Assembly (NCBI GenBank): GCA_016223085.1
Contig: JACRPS010000003.1
Span: 926,274-990,273 of the forward strand
From: Chloroflexota bacterium
GTDB lineage: Bacteria > Chloroflexota > Anaerolineae > Aggregatilineales > Phototrophicaceae
Direction: 5' to 3'
DNA: 64,000 bases
Translations under genes and position numbers: made by a program
Part shown: piece after piece, positions 1-8,699 of the stretch
Layout of the letters: each line of letters starts with the position of its first letter
Numbering within the stretch: position 1 is the first letter of the stretch
The notes under the pieces: generated by a model
Seen by the model: only the letters and a program-made list of their open reading frames with translations
Databases searched by the model: none
Told to the model about the DNA's origin: nothing

Positions 1-2
1 CA

Positions 3-2696
3 CCGCCCGCGCTGCCGATGTTTATCATTGGCATGGCGGTGTTTACGCTGGGACTGTACGGCGTCAGCCGGACGCAGCACCAGCTTCGCCAGCAGATGGC
101 GGAGTCCCGGTCGCTGGCAGTAGTGAGCCAGGCGCTGCAATCCGACCTCCACCTGGAGTCGCTGCTACGAACGGTCTACGAGCAGGTAGCGCGCCTGCTG
201 GACGCCGGTCACTTTCTGGTGGCGCTGTACGACGGCCAGCAGCTTCGTTTCCCGCTGGCAATGCGCGGCGGCCAGCCGTACCCGCCGGCGGAAACCGGCG
301 TCGAAGCGGCGCTGCTCCAGCACATCCTGCGCACGCAGCAGCCGCTGCTCCTCAGCCGGACCAGCCGGCGCGATGTGGGGCGCCTGGGATTGGCGCTACC
401 GGATGAACCACTGTCGTCCTGCTGTGGCGTGCCGCTGCTGGCCGGTGGCCGGCTGCTGGGCGCGATGCTGGTCTTTTCCGATGACCCGCAGCGCCCGTTT
501 AAGCCGGCGGACCTGCGCCTGCTGACCACCCTCGGCGCGACCGCCGCCGTCGCCATTGATAACGCCCAGCTTTACGACCGGCAGGCGCGCCGCGCCGAGC
601 AGCTTGCCACACTCAACCGTGTCATGTCGCTGCTGACGCTCACGCTGTCGGAGGATGCGGTGCTGGATACGGTTGTGTCATCGGCCTCGTTAATCCCGGA
701 GGCCAGCGGTGTCGCGCTCTACCTGTGTGAAGGCGAAGCGATTAAGCTGGCGCGGTATGCCGGCCTAAGCGACGCCTATGCCGCCAGCCCGCCGGAACTG
801 CTACTGACCGATTTCCGGCAGGAGCCGGCGCTGTACATCCTCGCCGAGGCCGACCCGCGCGCCGCAGCCCAGCGCGACCTGCTGCGGCGCGAAGGCAAAT
901 CCGCCTGGATGGAAGTGCCGCTCCTCATCGGCGCCTCCGGTCTGGGGGTGCTGGTGCTGTATTACCAGCACCCCCGCCGCTTCAGCGACACCAGCATCGA
1001 GATCATCCGCGCCTTTGCCAACCAGGCGGCGCAGGCGATCAAAAACGCCCGCCAGTACACCACCACCGATCAGGCGCTGGAACGCCGCGCGGAGCAGATG
1101 TTTGCGCTGGCGCTGCTGGGGCGCGAACTGACCGGGCCGATGAGTCCGGCGGCCATCTGCGATCTGGCGCTGCGCCGGGCGCTTGAGCTGACACCGGCCA
1201 CCGCCGGGCTGATTGTCCTCCAGCGTGATCCGGACTCGATGCCGCTGATCGCGGCGCAGGCCGGTTACCCGGCCCATCTGCCGGACGAGGCGCTGCGGTA
1301 CAGTCTCGTAGCGGACGTGCTGCGCGCCGGGCACGCGCTGGCCGTGCCGGATACCCGCCGGGCGGCGCTGCCGCCGCTGCTGGAAGGGGCGCAGTCGCAG
1401 TTGGCCGTGCCGATCATGCGGCAGAGCGAACCATGGGGCGTGATCGTGCTGGAAAGCGACCGGCGTGACGCTTTCCACGAAGAAGACCTGCATTTCCTGA
1501 CGCAGTTGACCAACCACATGACCATCGCCCTTGATAATTCGTCGCTGTTCGCCCGGATTGCCGAGGGGCGCGACCGGCTGGAAGTTATCCTCAACGCCAT
1601 GACGGAAGCGATTGTGCTGGTGGACCGCTGCGGGGTGATCGCGCTAGCAAACCCGCGCGTGCGGTTGATTGGTCTCGACCCCGACCGGCTGATCGGCCAG
1701 CCCATCAGCAGCCTGCTGGCCGACCGGCAGCTTGATCTGGCCGCGCACATGGGCTTCGAGTCGGCGGATCACTTCGCTACGCTGCTGGACGAATTGCACA
1801 CGCCGGGAAGCTGGCTGCATGTTGCTCCGGCCACCTATTCGCTGGACGGGGACGATGGCGCGCTGTTCATCCAGCGGCAGGTGATTCCGGTCAGCGGCGC
1901 GGATGGTGAGCCGGTGGGCGTGCTGCTGGTGTTCTACGACCAGACCGAGGAACGCGAACTGATGCAGATGCGCGATGACCTGTCGCGCATGATCGTCCAC
2001 GATTTACGCAGCCCGCTGGCCGCCGTGACCACCGGCCTGAAGCTGCTGCGCGAAGTTGTGCCCGCCGATGCGCCTTACCGCGCGGTTGTGGACAGCACCG
2101 CCGACGCCAGCCAGCGCGCCATCCGCAAGCTGCTCAGCCGCGTCGATTCGCTGCTGGATATTTCCCGCACCGAAACCGGCCAGTTGAATCTCGATCTCGA
2201 ACCGACCGAGCTGGCGACACTGGTGGACAGCGTGTGTATGGAACTCAGCCCGCTGGCGCACGAACTGGACGTGCGACTCCATTCGGAAGTCGGCGGCGAC
2301 CTGCCGCTGCTAAAGGTGGACGCCGACAAAATCGAGCGCGTGCTGCAAAATCTGGTGGACAACGCGCTCAAGTTCAGCCCGGCGGACAGCACCATCACCA
2401 TTCGCGCCCAGGCCAGCAGCGTCGCCCAGGGCTACCTGCGCGTGGACGTGGCCGACGAGGGGCCGGGCGTGCCGGACGAGGACAAAACGCGTCTGTTTGA
2501 ACGCTTCGCCCAGATCAAGGGGCGGCGCGGGGCGCGGCGCGGCATTGGCCTGGGGCTGACCTACTGCAAGCTGGCGGTCGAGGCGCACGGCGGCAACATC
2601 TGGATTGAGGACAACCCCGGCGGCGGCAGCATCTTCGCCTTCACGCTGCCGGTGGCCGAGGTGGCGGAAGGGCGCGTCCAGCAGCAGGCGGGATGA
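3..2696 (+). CDS. Multi-GAF/PAS sensor histidine kinase, 5'-truncated
   Basis: The frame is open to the window edge, so the ATG at 18 is probably internal; residue numbers below count from it. A hydrophobic segment (about 1-16) suggests a membrane anchor with more of it upstream. Three GAF domains follow (about 30-190, 195-345, 360-510), then a PAS-like domain (about 520-645), a HisKA helix with the phospho-accepting His661 in the motif MIVHDLRSPL, and a HATPase with an N box (NLVDNALKF, about 778-786) and glycine boxes near 814 and 842. There is no receiver domain, so phosphate would go to a separate regulator. The two single-receiver genes at 5.5-6.3 kb are candidates, but that link is inference. 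Kinase assignment is firm; the ligand of the GAF domains is unknown. Confidence 0.93.
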   Translation, partial: PPALPMFIIGMAVFTLGLYGVSRTQHQLRQQMAESRSLAVVSQALQSDLHLESLLRTVYEQVARLLDAGHFLVALYDGQQLRFPLAMRGGQPYPPAETGVEAALLQHILRTQQPLLLSRTSRRDVGRLGLALPDEPLSSCCGVPLLAGGRLLGAMLVFSDDPQRPFKPADLRLLTTLGATAAVAIDNAQLYDRQARRAEQLATLNRVMSLLTLTLSEDAVLDTVVSSASLIPEASGVALYLCEGEAIKLARYAGLSDAYAASPPELLLTDFRQEPALYILAEADPRAAAQRDLLRREGKSAWMEVPLLIGASGLGVLVLYYQHPRRFSDTSIEIIRAFANQAAQAIKNARQYTTTDQALERRAEQMFALALLGRELTGPMSPAAICDLALRRALELTPATAGLIVLQRDPDSMPLIAAQAGYPAHLPDEALRYSLVADVLRAGHALAVPDTRRAALPPLLEGAQSQLAVPIMRQSEPWGVIVLESDRRDAFHEEDLHFLTQLTNHMTIALDNSSLFARIAEGRDRLEVILNAMTEAIVLVDRCGVIALANPRVRLIGLDPDRLIGQPISSLLADRQLDLAAHMGFESADHFATLLDELHTPGSWLHVAPATYSLDGDDGALFIQRQVIPVSGADGEPVGVLLVFYDQTEERELMQMRDDLSRMIVHDLRSPLAAVTTGLKLLREVVPADAPYRAVVDSTADASQRAIRKLLSRVDSLLDISRTETGQLNLDLEPTELATLVDSVCMELSPLAHELDVRLHSEVGGDLPLLKVDADKIERVLQNLVDNALKFSPADSTITIRAQASSVAQGYLRVDVADEGPGVPDEDKTRLFERFAQIKGRRGARRGIGLGLTYCKLAVEAHGGNIWIEDNPGGGSIFAFTLPVAEVAEGRVQQQAG

Positions 2697-2728
2697 GCCA
2701 TAGGCTCAAGCCTGCGGCTGAGGAAAAA

Positions 2729-2744
2729 GCCTGCTGAAGCAGGC
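2729..2744. repeat. Small hairpin after the kinase gene
   Basis: GCCTGCTGAAGCAGGC is an inverted repeat just after the kinase stop codon. It is preceded by five A residues and could help end transcription, but no T run follows. Confidence 0.4.
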
Positions 2745-2792
2745 AGAAGGATCACCGCCCTGACCGCCCGTCTCAGCGGGCATAGTTCATTT

Positions 2793-2812
2793 GCCGGGGG
2801 ATTGATCCCCGG
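2793..2812. repeat. Inverted repeat in convergent gap
   Basis: The arms GCCGGGG and CCCCGGC pair around a short loop. The element lies between convergent genes, so it may act as a two-way terminator; this is inference. Confidence 0.4.
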
Positions 2813-2889
2813 CACATTCAGCGTGCACGCAATTCCTGTATTGAATAAAGTAGGTTCTCGAAACAAATCAACGAAAAAACGTGCAATCC

Positions 2890-2917
2890 GTAGGGGCACG
2901 GCATGCCGTGCCCCTAC
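2890..2917. repeat. 28-bp palindromic repeat, copy 1
   Basis: Perfect 28-base palindrome with outer arms GTAGGGGCAC and GTGCCCCTAC around a GGCATGCC core. It lies between the 3' ends of two convergent genes. Confidence 0.85.
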
Positions 2918-2964
2918 CAAAACCGATAACTCACTTTAGCCACTCGCAACCGCACCGGCGGCGC

Positions 2965-4290
2965 TTACGCCGTCTGCTGTGGCCGGAACGTCAGCACCTT
3001 CCAGGCGTAGGCCGGCTTAAACAGCGCGGTCGGCGGCGTCATCAGGCTGGAGACTTCGGTGAAGGTCTGCGCCAGGTCGGTATCGCTGCACAGTAGCACC
3101 TGCACCCGGTCAATATAGCGATGCATCAGCCTGGTGGACCAGCCGGGGCGCGGCCCTTCCGTACCCGGATAGCGGTAATCCTCGCCGGTCGCCATCAGCC
3201 AGGTGGTCTGGTTGACTCTGGCGATGCGCTTCTGAATATCCCCCGCTGCGCCCTCGCGCAGCGCCGCTTGCAGCGCTTCCACTTGCAGCGCGGCGGTGGT
3301 GATGCCCTGCCCGTACACCGGGTTAAAGGCGCACACCGCATCCCCCAGCACGGCGAACCCCTGCGGCCAGCGCGCCAGCCGTTCGTAATGCCGCAGGCGG
3401 TTTTCGGTGCGCTGGTAACCGGAGATGTCGCTAATCGGTTCGGCGTCCCTGATCGCGTCATAAATGGCCGAATGGGGCAGGCTGCGGGCGAAGTCCATGA
3501 AGCCGGCTTCGTCGGTTGGCGGGTAATCCCGGTTCACACCCGCCAGCGTCACCACCCAGCGCCCGCCTTCGACCTCCCACAGCGCGCCGCCGCGCGGGTT
3601 TTTCGGCGGGAGGCTGGCGATCAGCAGGTCTTTCCAGAACTGGTTGAAGTTTGGCGCTTTGTTATACCAGCGCGTGGCGTAGCCGAGGAAGGCGTTCACC
3701 ACCGTTTCTTCCGGCGCGTCATAACCGGTGGCTTTCAGCCACTCCGGCGCGTGGGACGTACGTCCGCTGGCGTCCACCACAAAATCAGCCTCGACCGTGC
3801 GCTGCTCCCGCGAGCCGCCGCGCGCCTGCGCCAGCACACCGGTAACACGCATCCGGTCGGCGTCGGTTGCCAGTCCATTCACCTGCCAGCCTTCCATAAA
3901 TTGCACGCGCGGGTTTGCCAGCAGCCGGCAGCGCACGGCATATTCCAGCAGCACGCGGCTGACCGAGCGGGTGTAAACGCCGCTGTGGAAGCGCGGCACC
4001 CAGCCGCCACGTCCGTAAATGGTGGTATCGTAGCCCAGTTCCACGCGCGGCACGCCTGCCGCGTCCAGTTCCGCGTCCAGCCCTGGAAACAGCGATTCGA
4101 TGATCTGGTGGCCGCGCGCCAGCAAGACATGGAGATGCCGCGCCTGGGGCACGCCGGCGCGATCTTCCGGCCCATCAGGGAAACGGTCGCGTTCGATGAC
4201 CGTCACCGTCTCGTAAAAGTCCGTCAGGACTCGCGCCGCCAACAGGCCCGCCATACTGCCGCCGATCACAATCGCGCTGCCCATGCCCAT
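2965..4290 (-). CDS. FAD-dependent oxidoreductase (geranylgeranyl reductase/monooxygenase superfamily)
   Basis: The N terminus carries a dinucleotide-binding motif (VIGGSMAGLLAARVL) followed by an acidic strand end (VIERDRFPD), and a second FAD motif near residue 318 (GDAVCAFNPVYGQG). This layout is typical of class A flavin monooxygenases and geranylgeranyl-reductase-like enzymes. The substrate cannot be read from the sequence. Two starts are possible: ATG at 4290, or ATG at 4284. The second has better spacing (about 8 bases) from the GGGGAG Shine-Dalgarno sequence, so it may be the real one. The gene stands alone, convergent with the kinase before it and followed upstream by a palindromic repeat. 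Confidence 0.88.
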   Translation of the reverse strand: MGMGSAIVIGGSMAGLLAARVLTDFYETVTVIERDRFPDGPEDRAGVPQARHLHVLLARGHQIIESLFPGLDAELDAAGVPRVELGYDTTIYGRGGWVPRFHSGVYTRSVSRVLLEYAVRCRLLANPRVQFMEGWQVNGLATDADRMRVTGVLAQARGGSREQRTVEADFVVDASGRTSHAPEWLKATGYDAPEETVVNAFLGYATRWYNKAPNFNQFWKDLLIASLPPKNPRGGALWEVEGGRWVVTLAGVNRDYPPTDEAGFMDFARSLPHSAIYDAIRDAEPISDISGYQRTENRLRHYERLARWPQGFAVLGDAVCAFNPVYGQGITTAALQVEALQAALREGAAGDIQKRIARVNQTTWLMATGEDYRYPGTEGPRPGWSTRLMHRYIDRVQVLLCSDTDLAQTFTEVSSLMTPPTALFKPAYAWKVLTFRPQQTA

Positions 4291-4437
4291 CTCTCCCCGG
4301 AGCGATTGCTCTAATATTCACAAACACACATTTCACAGTATAGGATACGCGCCACTGCCTGTCTTCCGACTTTAGACGGAGATAAGAGAAAACACATCCG
4401 GCGTCGGCCCTCACGGTGGCAAGGAGAGATGGCGTCC

Positions 4438-4465
4438 GCAGGGACACGGCATGCCGTGTCCCTGC
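4438..4465. repeat. 28-bp palindromic repeat, copy 2
   Basis: Perfect palindrome with outer arms GCAGGGACAC and GTGTCCCTGC. It lies between the start of the FAD gene and the end of the cyclophilin gene. Confidence 0.85.
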
Positions 4466-4493
4466 AACCTCATAACCTGAGGTTAAGGCTGCG

Positions 4494-4988
4494 TTAGCTC
4501 TCGCTGATCGTCACCGACTCGATGGTGTCGCCCTGCTCAACCGCGTTGACAACCTTCATGCCGTCGCCGATCACCTTGCCAAAGACGGCGTGTTTGCCAT
4601 TTAGCCAGGGCGTTTCGACATGGGTGATGAAGAACTGCGAGCCGTTGGTGTTCGGGCCGGCGTTTGCCATGCTCAGGATGCCGGGGCCGTCGTGCTTCAG
4701 TTGCAGGGCGGATTTTTCGTCGTCCCAGCGATAGCCGGGGCCGCCGCGCCCGCTGCCTTCCGGGTCGCCGCCCTGGATCATAAACGGCGGGCTTTTGATG
4801 ACGCGGTGGAACTTCAGGCCGTCGTAAAAGCCATCCCGCGCCAGGAACACGAAGTTGTTGACCGTCACCGGCGCTTCCTTCGCAAACAGTTTCACGTCAA
4901 ACGCGCCCCGGCTGGTTTTAAAGTGGGCGGTGTAGTTCTTGTTGGGGTCAATCTGCATCGCCGGAGGGCTGCTGTACTGTTTCGGCAT
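4494..4988 (-). CDS. Peptidyl-prolyl cis-trans isomerase, cyclophilin type
   Basis: This 164-residue protein is a single cyclophilin domain without a signal peptide, so it probably acts in the cytoplasm. The family signatures are present: FHRVI with the catalytic arginine, [28 protein letters not shown] and a final [11 protein letters not shown]. Cyclophilins speed isomerisation of Xaa-Pro bonds during protein folding. An AAGGA-type ribosome site lies upstream of the ATG at 4988. It is not obviously cotranscribed with a pathway. Confidence 0.93.
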   Translation of the reverse strand: MPKQYSSPPAMQIDPNKNYTAHFKTSRGAFDVKLFAKEAPVTVNNFVFLARDGFYDGLKFHRVIKSPPFMIQGGDPEGSGRGGPGYRWDDEKSALQLKHDGPGILSMANAGPNTNGSQFFITHVETPWLNGKHAVFGKVIGDGMKVVNAVEQGDTIESVTISES

Positions 4989-5366
4989 TGGAAACCATCC
5001 TTTTCCTTGATAAACCGATTTTCAAGCATACCAGAGTTTGCGGCTGCTTGCGATTGCACCATAGCGCCTTCGATTTTGAACCGAAGGCTAACCAGGGAGT
5101 AGGAACCGCTGACGCGATTCAAAACAACTGCTTGAGAGGTTTTCCCCGGTGAAGGTAGCTGGATGGTTTGAACTTCCAGCGGCGACGAAGATCACTTTTT
5201 TAGCCTCTCACCGATATGAACGTGGTCGCGCCATACCCCTGTCTGGAATTGGTTGCTGTTCCGGTGTATGCTTGGTGACGGTTATATCGGTTCAATATAG
5301 CTGGTGGAGGGATTATTCTCTGTTATAAAGGTTGGAATTTTACGAATTTTTGGTTAGAACTTTCTC

Positions 5367-5384
5367 GTTTTGACCGGTCAAAAC
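5367..5384. promoter_or_regulatory. 18-bp perfect palindrome, candidate operator
   Basis: GTTTTGACCGGTCAAAAC is a perfect palindrome 138 bases before the first response-regulator start. Its form (AT-rich arms, GACCGGTC core) resembles a binding site for a dimeric regulator. The regulator is unknown. Confidence 0.5.
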
Positions 5385-5413
5385 TGGCACGAATCCCGGC
5401 TCTCCCGGATAAT

Positions 5414-5427
5414 CTTCATTAATGAAG
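5414..5427. promoter_or_regulatory. 14-bp perfect palindrome overlapping the -35 region
   Basis: CTTCATTAATGAAG is a perfect palindrome that covers the position expected for a -35 box relative to the TATAAT at 5443. A protein bound here would affect transcription of the response-regulator genes. Confidence 0.45.
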
Positions 5428-5442
5428 TCTTGGGTATGCGGT

Positions 5443-5448
5443 TATAAT
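5443..5448 (+). promoter_or_regulatory. -10 box, TATAAT
   Basis: A consensus TATAAT lies 74 bases before the ATG at 5522. No good -35 hexamer sits 16-18 bases upstream, which would fit an activator-dependent promoter. Confidence 0.45.
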
Positions 5449-5521
5449 TAAGGTGGCATTCAGACAGACGACCGCGCCGCGTTGGGAGCGTGTCAGAAAT
5501 CGCGCGTGGAGGGAAACAGGT

Positions 5522-5902
5522 ATGCCACGGATTCTGTATATCGAAGACAATCGGGATAACCGGATACTGGTTCGCCGCATCCTCATGGCGTCCGATTACG
5601 ACTTTCAACTGGATGAAGCGGAAAGCGCGCTGGAAGGCATTAACAAGGCACGCCAGAATCCGCCTGACCTCATCCTGATGGACATCAGTATGCCGGAGAT
5701 GGACGGCCTGACGGCCACCGGGCGCATCCGCCGGATGCCCGAACTACAGAATACCGTCATTGTCGCGCTGACAGCCAATGCGATGAACGGGGACAAGGAA
5801 CGTACCCTGGAGGCTGGCTGCGACGGTTATATCCGCAAGCCGGTTGATGTGGACAAATTGCCCGATGAAATTCTGTATTATCTGAGGAGCCGCCACCAAT
5901 GA
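5522..5902 (+). CDS. Single-domain response regulator (CheY-like)
   Basis: The protein is one receiver domain of 126 residues with no output domain. The acidic pair is Glu8-Asp9, the phospho-acceptor is Asp54 (ILMDISMPEMDG), and the switch residues are Thr84 and Lys106 (RKPVD). The start at 5522 is chosen because GGAGGG lies 8 bases upstream; an in-frame ATG at 5453 lacks such a site. It overlaps the next regulator by the sequence ATGA, so the two are translationally coupled. It probably shuttles phosphate between kinases of this cluster. Confidence 0.9.
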   Translation: MPRILYIEDNRDNRILVRRILMASDYDFQLDEAESALEGINKARQNPPDLILMDISMPEMDGLTATGRIRRMPELQNTVIVALTANAMNGDKERTLEAGCDGYIRKPVDVDKLPDEILYYLRSRHQ

Positions 5903-6339
5903 GTGAGGCGCAAAACCAGACGACTCGCGTCCCGGTGGAACCGGGTGAAGCGCACGTACTCGTGGTTGAGGACAACGTGCCCAATTTTGTATTGATCGCC
6001 CGCATGTTGGCCTTTATGGGCGTGCAGCGCTGCGAATGGAAAACCTCCGGCTGGCAGGTCGTGCAGTTTGCTGATACCCTGCCCCGCGTAGACCTGATTT
6101 TGATGGACATCCGGCTGCCGTATGAAGATGGTTACCAGGCCCTGCAAAAAGTCCGCGCTCACCCTCGCCTGCGGGATACCATCGTTTGCGCCGTGACAGC
6201 GGAAGCCAGCGAAGACCAGATGCGCCGGGCGAAAAAAGCCGGCTTTAACGGTTTCCTGGGCAAACCACTGGACGCCGACCGCTTCCCCAACCAGATTCGA
6301 CGGCTGCTGTCCGGCGAAGAAGTCTGGGAATGGAAGTGA
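5899..6339 (+). CDS. Single-domain response regulator
   Basis: A 146-residue protein with one receiver domain (about 18-142) behind a short flexible N terminus. Acceptor Asp70 lies in LILMDIRLPYEDG, Thr100 and Lys122 (GKPLD) are in place. The domain carries a short extra loop (residues 44-56, WKTSGW region) between the first helix and the third strand. It begins inside the previous gene's stop codon (ATGA). Lack of an output domain suggests a phosphorelay intermediate or a protein-interaction switch. Confidence 0.9.
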   Translation: MSEAQNQTTRVPVEPGEAHVLVVEDNVPNFVLIARMLAFMGVQRCEWKTSGWQVVQFADTLPRVDLILMDIRLPYEDGYQALQKVRAHPRLRDTIVCAVTAEASEDQMRRAKKAGFNGFLGKPLDADRFPNQIRRLLSGEEVWEWK

Positions 6340-6349
6340 CGGGTAGACA

Positions 6350-6373
6350 AACAAGGGGCTTAAGCCCCTTGTT
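6350..6373. terminator. Perfect 24-bp inverted repeat after the response regulators
   Basis: Two 12-base arms (AACAAGGGGCTT and its complement) abut without a loop 11 bases after the stop codon. The arm ends in TTGTT, so a weak intrinsic terminator or attenuator between the regulator pair and the GAF operon is possible. No long T tract follows. Confidence 0.45.
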
Positions 6374-6415
6374 CAACCACCACCGAGCAAAAATGATTGG
6401 GTATCGAGGGACGCG

Positions 6416-8686
6416 ATGAGCATATCCCCGCCACCGGCAGACGGTTTACCCGCCACTAACCACGACTTCGCCAGCACGCTCGTGCTGGGGAGCCGGATGA
6501 TTACCGCTGCCCGCGATCACGCCGACATGGCGCTGGGGGTGTTATACAGCCTGGCGCAGACCATGACCGCCGTCGGCATCACTCTGCTGAACGTGGACGA
6601 GCGCCAGCAGGCGCAGTCGCGTCAGGTGATGGCGCTGGTGTCGGTGGACGGCCTGTGTGCCGTTGACTCCGCCCCGCGCGCCGACCTGCTGCCCACGCCC
6701 GAGCAGATCGAAGCCCTGCGGCGCGGCCTGCCCATCGTGCCCGATCTGGCGCAGGCCGGGGACATTACCCGCCGCGAACTGGCGCCGCTAAATGTCGCCT
6801 GGATGGCCTCGTTTGCGCTGCGCACCGCCGATGAGGTACTGGGCACGCTCGACGTGTACAGCGCGCAGCCGCGTGTCCTCACCACTGAAGAAATTGACGC
6901 CTACACGGTGCTGGCCGACCAGATCAGTGTGGCCGTTCGCAGCCGCAACCTGATCGCCCAGACACAGGCCGCGCTGGACGAAACGCGAACGCTGTACGAC
7001 ATCAACCGCGCCATCCTCAGCGCGCAGGACACGCTGGATGTGCTGCGGGCGCTGCGGCAGCACATCGCGCCGGAAGCGATGATGATTAGTCACCTGTCGG
7101 TGATTTATGACAGCGGCAGCCGCATTCAGGATGTGGTGATTGATTTTGCCAGCCTGCCGACCGACGACCAGGCGGTTGAAATCTCGTTGGTGTCCCTGTT
7201 GGGGGCGGATCAGCTGGCGCAGATCGATCGTGCCTGGAACGGCCAAACCGACACGGTTCGGTTTGTGGAAAATCTGGTAGAGTCGGATGACCCTCTCCGC
7301 GGCGTGTCCCAACAGTGGGGCGCGCGCAGTTACATTGCCATGACCCTGCGCCAGAGCGGACTGGTTCGGGAAGCGATCAGCCTGGGGTTTGCCGCGCCGC
7401 AGGTGTTTGACGAGCGCCAGCGCCGGCTGTATGCCGCGCTGTCCGATCAGATCAGCATCGTGTTACAGAACCACCGGCTGCTGCGTGAAACCCAGGTGAG
7501 CGCCGGCGAATTGAGCCAGCAGGTACGGCTGCTGCAAATCCTCAACCAACTGGTGATGACCATCAGCAGCGCCCACGACGAACCGATGCTGCTGGACACC
7601 AGTTGCCGCGCCCTGATCGAAGCGACCGGCCTTGACCACTGCGCGATTGCCATGATCGCACCCACCGCCACCACCGCCCAGGTCATCAGCGAGTATCCGC
7701 TGGAGGGCACGATTGGCGTTCAAATCCCGCTGGTGGACAACCCGATGTACGACACCATCCACCAGACACGCCAGCCGTTAGTCGTCCACGACCTGGAGAT
7801 GGATACCCACCTCCCGACCGCATCCCGCCAAATGCTCCAGCAGATGGGCGTACGGGCCATGCTGGTCATTCCGCTGCTGGTGTCCGACCAGCTAATCGGC
7901 TCCATCGGGCTGGACGTATACAAACCGGACAAGGCGATTACCGCCGCAATGGTCGAAACAGCGCAGGCCATTGCGGCGCAGGTCGGCCTCGGCCTGCAAA
8001 ACCTCCGCCTGCTGGCGGACTCGCAGCGCCGCGCCGAACAGCTTCAGCGCATCACCACTTTCAGCCAGTCCGCGCAGGCCACGCTCGACCTGCCTACTGT
8101 CTTTAACAACATGCTGGTGGAGAGCGCGCAGATGCTGGCGCAGGACCAGATGAGCATCAGCCTGTACGACGCCTCCCGCGATGCGCTGCGGACGGTGGCC
8201 GAACACAGCGGCGGGCAGACCTCGGTGACGATGACCGGCGGCGATCTGACGCCCCTGTCCGGCCACATCGCCGCTGTGTGGCACAGCCGGCAACTGCTGC
8301 ACATCCCGGATGTGTACGCACAGCGCGACCGCAGCGAGGCGGACAACAACATCCGTTCCTGGCTGCTGGCGCCGATTGTCATTCATGGGCGCGTCCTGGG
8401 ACTGGTCAGTGTGGGCAGCGCGCGCCCCTACGCCTACACCGATACTGACGTGGCGCTGTTCCAGCAGATGGTGACACAACTGGCGGTCGCCATCGAAAAT
8501 ACCGAAGCCTACAGCCAGAGCCAGAAGATGGTGAAAAACGAGTCGCTGCTGAATGCCATCTCCACTCAGATTCAAAGCCAGATGGACATCGAGCAGATGA
8601 TGGAAGTGACAGCCCACGAACTTGGCCGGGCGCTGGGCGCGCGCCGGGCGCGCATCCGGTTCGGCACGCCCGGCAGCGGTTCGTAG
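6416..8686 (+). CDS. Soluble four-GAF sensory protein without catalytic output
   Basis: The 756 residues contain four GAF domains (about 20-180, 195-355, 385-533, 545-700), joined by signalling helices with the recurring ending QISVAVRSRNL or LAVAIENTEAY. No membrane segment, kinase, cyclase or receiver domain is visible. The last 45 residues (710-756) look like the opening helix and first strand of a fifth GAF domain that stops short, a tail seen in the next four genes too. GAGGG lies 6 bases before the ATG. It is the first gene of the tight run reaching 25828. GAF domains bind small ligands or mediate dimer contacts; which applies here is unknown. Confidence 0.85.
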   Translation: MSISPPPADGLPATNHDFASTLVLGSRMITAARDHADMALGVLYSLAQTMTAVGITLLNVDERQQAQSRQVMALVSVDGLCAVDSAPRADLLPTPEQIEALRRGLPIVPDLAQAGDITRRELAPLNVAWMASFALRTADEVLGTLDVYSAQPRVLTTEEIDAYTVLADQISVAVRSRNLIAQTQAALDETRTLYDINRAILSAQDTLDVLRALRQHIAPEAMMISHLSVIYDSGSRIQDVVIDFASLPTDDQAVEISLVSLLGADQLAQIDRAWNGQTDTVRFVENLVESDDPLRGVSQQWGARSYIAMTLRQSGLVREAISLGFAAPQVFDERQRRLYAALSDQISIVLQNHRLLRETQVSAGELSQQVRLLQILNQLVMTISSAHDEPMLLDTSCRALIEATGLDHCAIAMIAPTATTAQVISEYPLEGTIGVQIPLVDNPMYDTIHQTRQPLVVHDLEMDTHLPTASRQMLQQMGVRAMLVIPLLVSDQLIGSIGLDVYKPDKAITAAMVETAQAIAAQVGLGLQNLRLLADSQRRAEQLQRITTFSQSAQATLDLPTVFNNMLVESAQMLAQDQMSISLYDASRDALRTVAEHSGGQTSVTMTGGDLTPLSGHIAAVWHSRQLLHIPDVYAQRDRSEADNNIRSWLLAPIVIHGRVLGLVSVGSARPYAYTDTDVALFQQMVTQLAVAIENTEAYSQSQKMVKNESLLNAISTQIQSQMDIEQMMEVTAHELGRALGARRARIRFGTPGSGS

Positions 8687-8699
8687 CGGAGGTAAGGCG

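Larger units (their letters stand above)
4989..5521. other. Non-coding upstream region of the sensory cluster
   Basis: About 530 bases separate the divergent cyclophilin and response-regulator genes. No convincing coding frame is present. The stretch is more AT-rich than its surroundings and holds two perfect palindromes and a TATAAT box, which are listed separately. The first half shows nothing recognisable. Confidence 0.6.

Noticed and set aside
3121-4314. A 397-codon frame on the plus strand
   Set aside because: It is antisense to the FAD oxidoreductase, lacks domains, and has shadow-frame composition.
4892-5122. Possible small gene upstream of the cyclophilin
   Set aside because: It overlaps the start of the cyclophilin gene in another frame and has no recognisable content or ribosome site.
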